Shown: in pieces, positions 1 to 4,053 of the stretch
Layout: every line of letters starts with the position of its first letter
Position numbering within the stretch: the first letter of the stretch is position 1
NCBI GenBank assembly: GCA_002394725.1
Contig: DGUQ01000023.1
Span: 1 to 6,134 of the forward strand
Length of the DNA stretch: 6,134 bases
Direction of reading: 5' to 3'
Source of the DNA: Ruminococcaceae bacterium UBA4306
Lineage (GTDB): Bacteria > Bacillota > Clostridia > Oscillospirales > Acutalibacteraceae
Position numbers and translations under genes: made by a program
Notes under the pieces: generated by a model
What the model was told of the DNA's origin: nothing
Database searches by the model: none
What the model saw: the letters and a program-made list of their open reading frames with translations, nothing else

Positions 1-26
1 CCCTTTGGCCACTCGGGAACTCTCCC
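1..26 (-). tRNA. tRNA-Tyr, 5' part only (cut by window edge)
   Basis: Read on the minus strand, the first bases are GGGAGAG (acceptor strand), TT (positions 8-9), CCCG (D-stem), then AGTGGCCAAAG and GG. This layout, with CCCGAGTGGCCAAAGGG, is the hallmark 5' half of bacterial class II tRNA-Tyr. The anticodon lies outside the window, so identity rests on the D-arm alone; tRNA-Ser and tRNA-Leu D-arms look different. Only 9 nt separate it from the CCA of the upstream tRNA-Thr, so the two are surely co-transcribed from the promoter at 144-172. Confidence 0.85.
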
Positions 27-35
27 ATATTTGAT

Positions 36-111
36 TGGAGCTGGTGGACGGACTCGAACCCCCGACCTGCTGATTACAAATCAGCTGCTCTACCAACTGA
101 GCTACACCAGC
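36..111 (-). tRNA. tRNA-Thr (anticodon UGU), CCA encoded
   Basis: On the minus strand this is a 76-nt class I tRNA. The acceptor GCTGGTG pairs with CACCAGC, the D-stem GCTC pairs with GAGC, and the anticodon stem GCTGA/TCAGC holds loop TTTGTAA with anticodon TGT, which reads ACA and related Thr codons. The T-loop is TTCGAGT, the discriminator is T, and the 3' CCA is encoded at 36-38. The T-stem GGGGG/CCGTC has one G-G mismatch and one G-U pair. It is the first gene of a Thr-Tyr tRNA unit. Confidence 0.97.
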
Positions 112-143
112 ATTTTAACCGGCACCTTTTTTCGTGCTCAAAT

Positions 144-172
144 ATAATAGCATAACCGAGAGCTTTTGTCAA
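144..172 (-). promoter_or_regulatory. Sigma-A promoter of the tRNA-Thr/tRNA-Tyr unit
   Basis: On the minus strand a perfect -35 TTGACA (167-172) is followed by a 17-nt spacer and a -10 TATTAT (144-149). The predicted transcription start is near 137, about 25 nt before the tRNA-Thr 5' end at 111. The near-consensus match fits a strongly expressed stable-RNA promoter. Confidence 0.9.
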
Positions 173-286
173 CAGTTTTTCCGAAAATCCGAGAATTTTT
201 CATAATGAATTCCGCTGTTCTTCCTACTGCGGTTTTGGTCGGAAATCTCTTTGCGATAAAATGATGGACGAATTCTTTCACGGTAC

Positions 287-315
287 TTGATTATTCGGCG
301 CGGTTTGTGTATAAT
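287..315 (+). promoter_or_regulatory. Sigma-A promoter of tRNA-Arg
   Basis: The -35 TTGATT (287-292), a 17-nt spacer and a consensus -10 TATAAT (310-315) lie 29 nt before the tRNA-Arg 5' end, giving a start near 322. It diverges from the tRNA-Thr/Tyr promoter. The roughly 110 bp between the two promoters shows no gene or other clear signal. Confidence 0.88.
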
Positions 316-344
316 AAACCTGTTCGGGATAATCGAACACCTAT

Positions 345-421
345 CCGCCCGTGGCGCAGCTGGATAACGCAACGGATTCCGATTCCGGAGAACGGGAGTT
401 CAAATCTCTTCGGGCGGGCCA
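345..421 (+). tRNA. tRNA-Arg (anticodon CCG), CCA encoded
   Basis: This is a 77-nt cloverleaf. The acceptor CCGCCCG (345-351) pairs with CGGGCGG (411-417), the discriminator is G, and CCA is at 419-421. The D-stem GCGC pairs with ACGC around a 9-nt AGCTGGATA loop. Anticodon loop 377-383 (TTCCGAT) carries CCG at 379-381, reading codon CGG. The T-loop is TTCAAAT, and the T-stem GGGAG/CTCTT has two G-U pairs. Two imperfections are visible: C13-A22 in the D-stem and A27-G43 at the top of the anticodon stem. The gene looks functional because it has its own promoter. Its 3' end is the left anchor of the 233-bp tandem repeat. Confidence 0.93.
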
Positions 422-460
422 TAGCAAACAACCGTGGATGTTTCCGCGGTTGTTTGCTAT
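421..460 (+). terminator. Long hairpin abutting the tRNA-Arg CCA (possible terminator)
   Basis: The arms 421-437 (atagcaaacaaccgtgg) and 444-460 (ccgcggttgtttgctat) form 17 pairs, one of them G-U, around the 6-nt loop atgttt. The left arm begins at the final A of the CCA. Termination of tRNA-Arg is the simplest role, but the following sequence is only TTCAACC, so the U-tract is poor. It could instead be a processing or protective hairpin. Equivalent hairpins follow each repeated tRNA 3' end. Confidence 0.6.
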
Positions 461-481
461 TTCAACCAAATATCAGCACAA

Positions 482-496
482 CCGAAGAGATTTGAA
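482..496 (-). repeat. Inverted copy of the tRNA-Arg T-arm (unit 1)
   Basis: ccgaagagatttgaa is the exact reverse complement of 399-413, which is the T-loop, 3' T-stem strand and first acceptor bases of tRNA-Arg. The two 15-nt arms enclose the hairpin at 421-460, so a read-through transcript could pair its T-arm with this copy in competition with the cloverleaf. The same 15 nt recur at 715-729. Confidence 0.85.
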
Positions 497-537
497 GGCG
501 ACTGTGCCGAGGCTCAAGCCGCGCGACGAGCCGAAGG

Positions 538-564
538 TAAAAATGATTCGGTGAATCATTTTTA
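538..564. repeat. AT-rich 12-bp hairpin (unit 1)
   Basis: TAAAAATGATTC (538-549) pairs perfectly with GAATCATTTTTA (553-564) around the 3-nt loop ggt. On the plus strand the right arm ends in five T's, so it could act as a weak terminator, but the stem has only three G-C pairs. It is conserved without change in unit 2. Confidence 0.7.
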
Positions 565-653
565 AGGAGAGCGCAGATCGTGCCTTTCAAATGGCTGAAT
601 GGCGATAAACGATATGTATTTATCATCTATAGTTAGCGCTCTTCGGGCGGGCC

Positions 654-693
654 ATAGCAAACACTCACAGAACAATCTGTGGGTGTTTTCTGT
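654..693 (+). repeat. Variant hairpin of unit 2, same geometry, different stem sequence
   Basis: The left arm 654-671 pairs with 676-693 around a 4-nt acaa loop. There are 18 stacked positions with two G-U pairs and one C-T mismatch. Aligned base by base with the unit 1 hairpin, three pairs change on both sides (A-T to C-G, and G-C to A-T twice), three change compatibly to or from G-U, and one is broken. The loop is wholly different. This points to selection for, or copying of, a structure rather than a sequence. Confidence 0.85.
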
Positions 694-714
694 TATAACC
701 AAATATCAGCACGA

Positions 715-729
715 CCGAAGAGATTTGAA
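715..729 (-). repeat. Inverted tRNA-Arg T-arm copy (unit 2)
   Basis: This is identical to 482-496. Within unit 2 the facing tRNA fragment is shorter, so only 8 nt (CTCTTCGG at 639-646 with CCGAAGAG at 715-722) can pair locally. The full 15-nt complement exists only in the intact tRNA at 399-413. Confidence 0.8.
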
Positions 730-770
730 GGCGACTGTGCCGAGGCTCAAGCCGCGCGACGAGCCGAAGG

Positions 771-797
771 TAAAAATGATTCGGTGAATCATTTTTA
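771..797. repeat. AT-rich 12-bp hairpin (unit 2)
   Basis: This is an exact copy of 538-564: arms 771-782 and 786-797, loop ggt, followed by AAGGAGAG. Its unchanged state contrasts with the divergent long hairpin upstream. Confidence 0.7.
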
Positions 798-871
798 AGG
801 AGAGCGCAGATTGCGCCTTTCAAATGGCTGAATGGCGATAAACGATATGTATTTTTTATCTATAGTCAGCG

Positions 872-935
872 CTCTTCGGGCGGGCCATAGAAAACAACCG
901 TGGATGTTTCCGCGGTTGTTTGTTATTTCAACCAA
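872..935 (+). repeat. 233-bp tandem repeat, unit 3, truncated after the hairpin
   Basis: The third copy of the 19-nt tRNA-Arg 3' end (872-890) is followed by a hairpin with arms 887-903 and 910-926, nearly the same as in unit 1 (two changes: one gives G-U, the other A-G). Similarity to unit 1 stops after ttcaaccaa at 935. The inverted T-arm, GC-rich core and AT hairpin are missing, so the array ends here. Confidence 0.9.
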
Positions 936-1072
936 TCATTATAAAAGAATGGTTTCGGGATGTCGACAAGCAGTGGCGTTATGCCAATCGCTCCGCTCTT
1001 GGAACGCTGTTGCATGGGAGTTGTTAGCCAAATCAAAGATTTGGACAACTCCTCAAGCGTCATCCCCTACGC
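936..1072. other. Non-coding, hairpin-rich spacer with a 46-codon frame
   Basis: This unique sequence lies between the repeat array and the terminator-like hairpin. It holds a stem-loop at 1017-1052: ggagttgt pairs with acaactcc, a 3-nt bulge follows, and ccaaatc pairs with gatttgg around aaa. A smaller one, TGGC/GCCA, sits at about 972-983. On the minus strand 1063 to 923 is open for 46 codons (MTLEELSKSLIWLTTPMQQR, then a Gly/Ile/Pro-rich part). It has no properly spaced ribosome site (AGGGG touches the ATG), it spans the stem-loop, and its stop lies inside the unit 3 hairpin. I do not recognise it and think a gene unlikely. Confidence 0.4.
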
Positions 1073-1105
1073 AACAGCACCCCGATCATCGGTCGGGGTG
1101 CTGTT
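1073..1105. terminator. GC-rich hairpin, terminator-like
   Basis: AACAGCACCCCGA (1073-1085) pairs perfectly with TCGGGGTGCTGTT (1093-1105) around a 7-nt loop. On the plus strand it is followed by TATTATTCATT, a moderately T-rich tract suited to stopping transcription from the tRNA-Arg/repeat side. On the minus strand it lies about 20 nt after the beta-propeller stop codon and probably ends that mRNA too, though no T-run follows on that strand. Confidence 0.7.
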
Positions 1106-1107
1106 TA

Positions 1108-1128
1108 TTATTCATTATTCAGTTTTCA
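1108..1128. repeat. Three 7-bp tandem repeats carrying the stop codon of the next gene
   Basis: TTATTCA, TTATTCA and GTTTTCA lie head to tail. On the minus strand they read TGAAAAC-TGAATAA-TGAATAA. The first TGA is the stop of the beta-propeller gene, and each later heptamer offers TGA or TAA stops in other frames. Confidence 0.65.
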
Positions 1129-3432
1129 GTTCGCATATTTTACGGTGTCGATTTGGATGGCGTCGTCCTTGTCGCGGTAGATCATGTAGATATTGTCGCC
1201 GACGTAGGTGCAGCGCTCGATCGATTTGTGATCGGTCTCATAGCGCTTGACCTCCTTGATCTTGCCCTTCTCGACCTTGAAATCGAGCACGCCGCCGCGG
1301 TTATCCTCGCTCTCGACATACTCGCCCTTCTCGGTATCGATCTCGCCCCAATACTCCTCGTTGAGGGGGACGATATAATCGCCGCGGTCGGAGTTATAAA
1401 CCAGCGCGTTGGGGTTGTTCTGCACGGCGGAGGTGCAATTCTCATAGACCGCCGCGTCAAAGATCATGGGATTGGAGGGGTTGGTGGTATCAAACAGCAC
1501 GAGCTTGAAGCCGTCCTTGACCGCGTCCTCGGACATCAGATCGCCGACGCCCATGCTCTCGTAGCCCAGACCGAGCATCATATTGTCGCCGATCGGCTCG
1601 ACCATGGCGGCAAAGCCGCTGAGTCCTGCCGCGCCCATGAGTACGGGAGCTTTGGGGTCGCTCAGATCGATCGTATAGAGCGGCTCGACCAGATTATAGG
1701 CGACAACATACGCGGTGTTGCCGACATAGCGGATCGCCGCGAGATACTCGCCCTTAGCGAAGTTCCTGAGCGAGCCGATTGTGTTCAGCTCACCGTCCAG
1801 CACATACAGGTGATCGGTCTCGTCGGTGCCGTTTGCCACCGTGGTCGTAACGCGCAGGTTGCCGTCGTATTCATCGAGGCAGTACGCGTCGCCGATCACA
1901 CCGTCGAGATCGGTATAAGCGACGAGGTTGACGCCGTTTTCGATATCGAGCTTGAGGATCTGGGATTTTTCGGCGGTCTCGGGGATGAGAAAGCTCAGCA
2001 GCCCTGACTGCTTTTTCTTCTCTCCGAACCCGGCGTAAATATAGAGGTTATGATCTTTGCAGTAGAAGTCCTTGGCTTCGCCGAGGATCGCCATTGACTG
2101 AGCCTGCGCCTTGTGATCGAGGGTATCAAAGGCGGAGATCACGAGGAAGCGCTCCGTCTTGTTGTCCTGCAGGGTATAGATGTTCTCGACAGGCAGCTCC
2201 TCGGGATTATCTCCCCTGCCGCCGCAGGGCAGGTAGGTGACGTCGAAGGGAGTGTAGGTGCTGGCAAGATAGAGTGTGTCGCCGATCATATGGGTCGCCT
2301 TGCCGGCGCCGCTCTGGGTGTAGGTATCGAGCAGGGTGATGTGCTCGATATCGCTGACGTCATAGACCTTGACGATATTTCTGGTCGCGGTACTGCCGTT
2401 GTGCGGTGTGGAATCACTGCCGATCACGATCAGGCGGTTGTCCTTGACGTAGATATCGTCGATGCTGCGGTAGGCGGCGTAGTAATTCCAGCCCTCAGCT
2501 TCATCCGCTGTGGCGGTTTTGGTTGCGGCGTCGGCTTCTTCCCCAAAGAACTCGATCCGAGCCGCCTTCTCGGCGCTGTTGCCGTCAGCCTTGAAGATCT
2601 CGACCACATCCCTGTCGATGTAGTCGCTGTCGATGCAGTAGATGTACTTGCCATCGGTCTTGACGGGGTCTGAGTCGTCAACGCCTGCCAGCTGTTGGAA
2701 GGTCTCGCTGAAGCCCTCAACGATCTCGTCGGCTACGCCTGCAAGATTGGGAAGCGCCTTCTGTAAATCACCGTTCTCGTCAAGTCCGCTCTCGGCGGCA
2801 ACCTTGCCCACGGTATCGTTATACACCTTCTGCGCGTCCTGATTGTTCAGCTTCTGGAGACGGGCAAGCTCCCCTGTGAGCTGGTCGCGCGATTCGAACC
2901 GGCGCAGGGTCAGGTTGCCCGGCAGCTCGACCGCCTTGAGAGGGTTGGCATTGGCGATGATCGCGACGATAATGCCGATGATGACCACGACGCCGATGAT
3001 CGCCGCTGTGATCGCGATGGGCTTTGCTTTGGATTTCTCTCCGGTTGGCGCACCCGTGGCACCCGTGGGTGTTGGTTCAGAAGGTGCGACTTCAGCAGGT
3101 GCGGCACCCGTGGGTGTTGATTCAGAAGGTGCGACCTCAGCAGGTGCAGCAGCCGTAGGTGTTGGTTCAGCGGATGCTTGCTCGGGAGCTGTATCCTCTG
3201 ACGGAGCGGCATCGGCAGGCGCAGTATCGTCGGGAGTTGCGTTTACGGGAGCGGCATCGGCAGGCTTAGCGCCTGCGGCAGCTGTGGGCGTCGCTTCGAT
3301 TGGTGCTTCACTCGCAGGAGATTGTTCTGCGGCAGGCGCGGTGTCCGCAGCACCCGTGGGAGTACCCGTATTGTCGGGCGCCTTGTGCTTACCCGTCAGG
3401 ATGTCTTTTACAAACTCAAAATCTTTTAACAT
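1126..3432 (-). CDS. Single-pass membrane protein with C-terminal beta-propeller (PF09826/COG4880 type)
   Basis: A 768-aa protein starting at the ATG at 3432, chosen for GAGGTGA 5 nt upstream; an in-frame ATG at 3504 lacks one and lies before the promoter. Residues 1-17 are a short charged start. Residues 18-135 are Ala/Pro/Thr/Glu-rich and likely disordered, with 15-aa repeats at 91-120. KSKAK precedes one transmembrane helix at about 138-160. Residues 170-245 look helical. From about 250 a beta-propeller follows, opening with VDDSDPVKTDGKYIY (251-265), the signature of the family, and later showing YTIDLSDPKAPVLMG, GFKLVLFDTTNPSNP and a C-terminal CTYVGDNIYMI. Lysines before the helix predict the Ala/Pro tail inside the cell and the propeller outside. 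Family members are extracytoplasmic proteins of unknown biochemical role. It stands alone, divergent from the Ig-domain gene. Confidence 0.93.
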   Translation of the reverse strand: MLKDFEFVKDILTGKHKAPDNTGTPTGAADTAPAAEQSPASEAPIEATPTAAAGAKPADAAPVNATPDDTAPADAAPSEDTAPEQASAEPTPTAAAPAEVAPSESTPTGAAPAEVAPSEPTPTGATGAPTGEKSKAKPIAITAAIIGVVVIIGIIVAIIANANPLKAVELPGNLTLRRFESRDQLTGELARLQKLNNQDAQKVYNDTVGKVAAESGLDENGDLQKALPNLAGVADEIVEGFSETFQQLAGVDDSDPVKTDGKYIYCIDSDYIDRDVVEIFKADGNSAEKAARIEFFGEEADAATKTATADEAEGWNYYAAYRSIDDIYVKDNRLIVIGSDSTPHNGSTATRNIVKVYDVSDIEHITLLDTYTQSGAGKATHMIGDTLYLASTYTPFDVTYLPCGGRGDNPEELPVENIYTLQDNKTERFLVISAFDTLDHKAQAQSMAILGEAKDFYCKDHNLYIYAGFGEKKKQSGLLSFLIPETAEKSQILKLDIENGVNLVAYTDLDGVIGDAYCLDEYDGNLRVTTTVANGTDETDHLYVLDGELNTIGSLRNFAKGEYLAAIRYVGNTAYVVAYNLVEPLYTIDLSDPKAPVLMGAAGLSGFAAMVEPIGDNMMLGLGYESMGVGDLMSEDAVKDGFKLVLFDTTNPSNPMIFDAAVYENCTSAVQNNPNALVYNSDRGDYIVPLNEEYWGEIDTEKGEYVESEDNRGGVLDFKVEKGKIKEVKRYETDHKSIERCTYVGDNIYMIYRDKDDAIQIDTVKYAN
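3073..3162 (-). repeat. Two in-frame 45-bp repeats coding a 15-aa Ala/Pro motif
   Basis: These encode TPTAAAPAEVAPSES followed by TPTGAAPAEVAPSEP (residues 91-120 of the beta-propeller protein). A partial third copy (TPTGATG) continues to about 3050. The DNA copies are nearly identical, so copy number could change by slippage or recombination without breaking the frame. Confidence 0.85.
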
Positions 3433-3437
3433 TCCGA

Positions 3438-3444
3438 TCACCTC
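3438..3444 (-). promoter_or_regulatory. Ribosome binding site fixing the beta-propeller start
   Basis: GAGGTGA on the minus strand lies 5 nt before the ATG at 3432. It decides in favour of this start over the in-frame ATG 24 codons upstream. Confidence 0.85.
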
Positions 3445-3494
3445 ATAACATGGATTGCAAATGAGATTTATACTAAGTAGATACTTTCGAACAC

Positions 3495-3503
3495 AGTATA
3501 CCA
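3495..3503 (-). promoter_or_regulatory. Extended -10 promoter for the beta-propeller gene
   Basis: TGGTATACT on the minus strand matches the extended -10 form (TG-N-TATACT, one base from TATAAT). No good -35 is present at 16-18 nt, which an extended -10 can tolerate. The start would be near 3488, leaving a leader of about 55 nt. TATAAA near 3470 is a weaker alternative. Confidence 0.5.
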
Positions 3504-3650
3504 TATCACCGGGAATAATGCACGTATTTTTTGTAAAATGTCAATAGTTTTTTCAGATTTCGACAAATCGCGCACAAGGGATGGGATATGATGGAGATGA
3601 TACAGATAGGATTTGCATTGCGGTGGGCGGCAGATCGTCGGAAAAGATCG

Positions 3651-3656
3651 AGGAGG
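3651..3656 (+). promoter_or_regulatory. Ribosome binding site of the Ig-domain gene
   Basis: A perfect AGGAGG is followed by two adjacent ATG codons, at 3660 and 3663. The second has the better 6-nt spacing and is taken as the start; the first has only 3 nt. Confidence 0.85.
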
Positions 3657-3662
3657 ATCATG

Positions 3663-3968
3663 ATGTTCATTAAAGATCTTTGTATCAGCAAGATCGATAC
3701 CAAAACGCCGGAGCTCTCTTGGTCGTTATCGAACGGAGAGCAATCCTCCTTTGAGCTGTTTTTGATACAGGGCGGCTCTGTCGCGGAGATGGTCAAGGAG
3801 TCCTCCGGCGTCACACGGTGCTCCCTGCGCACGATGATCGAGCCGATGAAGGAATACGCCGTACTGCTGACGGTGAAAAGCGGTAGCCTGCTCTCGACGG
3901 CGAGAGTGGGATTCCATACCGCTTCTGATACGCCTCTGCCGCGACGCGTGTTGTATCGGATAGGATAA
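3663..3968 (+). CDS. Small stand-alone Ig-like domain protein, similar to the N-terminal module of GH78 rhamnosidases
   Basis: A 101-aa protein with a strong AGGAGG site. The order of features follows the Ig-like first domain of Rha78A-type alpha-L-rhamnosidases: KIDTKTPELSWSL near the start (compare the family's ID-TP-P-FSW-L), EQSSFELFL (compare Q-AYRI-V), SSGVTRCSL before a proline-containing turn, then EYAVLLTVKSG and a final TARVGFHTA (compare Y-W-V-V-D-G and the closing F-T strand). Tyr and Trp residues typical of the enzyme family are partly lost. There is no catalytic domain, signal peptide or transmembrane helix, and no rhamnosidase remnant follows before the terminator. It may be a free beta-sandwich protein or the relic of a larger gene. 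Its base composition looks less GC-rich than its neighbours. A plus-strand TATGAT at 3587-3592 could be its -10, but no good -35 is seen. Domain assignment is by eye. Confidence 0.7.
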   Translation: MFIKDLCISKIDTKTPELSWSLSNGEQSSFELFLIQGGSVAEMVKESSGVTRCSLRTMIEPMKEYAVLLTVKSGSLLSTARVGFHTASDTPLPRRVLYRIG

Positions 3969-4018
3969 ATATTGTTGAGATCGCCGAACAAAAGGCACAC
4001 ATCCTCGCACTGATAAAA

Positions 4019-4051
4019 AAAGCCACCTGCTGCAACGCGGCAGGTGGCTTT
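4019..4051. terminator. Bidirectional intrinsic terminator between convergent genes
   Basis: AAAGCCACCTGC (4019-4030) pairs with GCAGGTGGCTTT (4040-4051), and three further inner pairs (one G-U) close on an aac loop, for about 15 bp in all. On the minus strand it is followed by a run of T's (the a-run at 4015-4021), making it a strong terminator just after the metallophosphoesterase stop at 4054. On the plus strand it is followed by TCGTTATT and serves the Ig-domain gene 50 nt upstream. Confidence 0.92.
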
Positions 4052-4053
4052 CG

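Larger units (their letters stand above)
406..638 (+). repeat. 233-bp tandem repeat, unit 1 (begins inside tRNA-Arg)
   Basis: The unit starts at the 3' strand of the tRNA-Arg T-stem with ctcttcgggcgggccatag (406-424). In order it holds a 17-bp hairpin (421-460), an inverted T-arm copy (482-496), a GC-rich stretch with self-complementary GGCTC/GAGCC (511-532), a 12-bp AT-rich hairpin (538-564), a purine-rich AAGGAGAG and a short AT-rich tail. It matches unit 2 at about 211 of 233 positions by hand count. Of the 22 differences, 14 fall in the hairpin, while 482-576 is identical between units. Open frames through it run into the tRNA and are not credible genes. Confidence 0.95.
639..871 (+). repeat. 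233-bp tandem repeat, unit 2
   Basis: The unit begins with the same 19 nt of tRNA-Arg 3' end (639-657), here without a tRNA body before it: the left flank is the tail of unit 1 (tatagttagcg). The order of internal elements is that of unit 1. Differences outside the hairpin are few: two just after it, one at 713, two at 810-815 and three in the AT-rich tail. The two changes near 810-815 lie in a small GCGC(A)/GCGC stem and keep most of its pairing. Confidence 0.95.

Noticed and set aside
351..787. Short plus-strand frames through the tRNA and the repeat units
   Set aside because: They translate the tRNA and the 233-bp repeat itself. The repeat units differ by changes that preserve hairpins, not reading frames.
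639..890. Second and third tRNA-Arg genes
   Set aside because: Only the last 16 nt of the tRNA (to CCA) are present before TAG. The upstream sequence does not form a D-arm or anticodon arm.
406..935. CRISPR array
   Set aside because: Only three repeats, a 233-bp period, and spacers nearly identical to each other. CRISPR spacers should be unique and about 30-40 bp.
406..935. Integron attC cassette array
   Set aside because: The junctions lack the R and L box core (GTTRRRY) pattern, cassettes have no gene, and no integrase is in the window. The boundary is clearly a tRNA 3' end.
832..2007. Long plus-strand frame of 391 codons, and others at 2113-2673 and 2843-3448
   Set aside because: They are antisense to the beta-propeller gene. 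Its GC-rich codons leave the opposite strand open. The predicted proteins are monotonous (Val/Asp/Ile or Ala/Gly/Ser runs) and lack ribosome sites.
3433..3504. Longer N-terminus for the beta-propeller protein from the ATG at 3504
   Set aside because: No ribosome site, it overlaps the extended -10, and it adds an unlikely Cys-containing leader. The ATG at 3432 has GAGGTGA.
3588..3662. Upstream ATG at 3588 as the start of the Ig-domain gene
   Set aside because: The extra 25 residues are not domain-like, and AGGAGG lies at 3651, directly before the ATG pair at 3660/3663.
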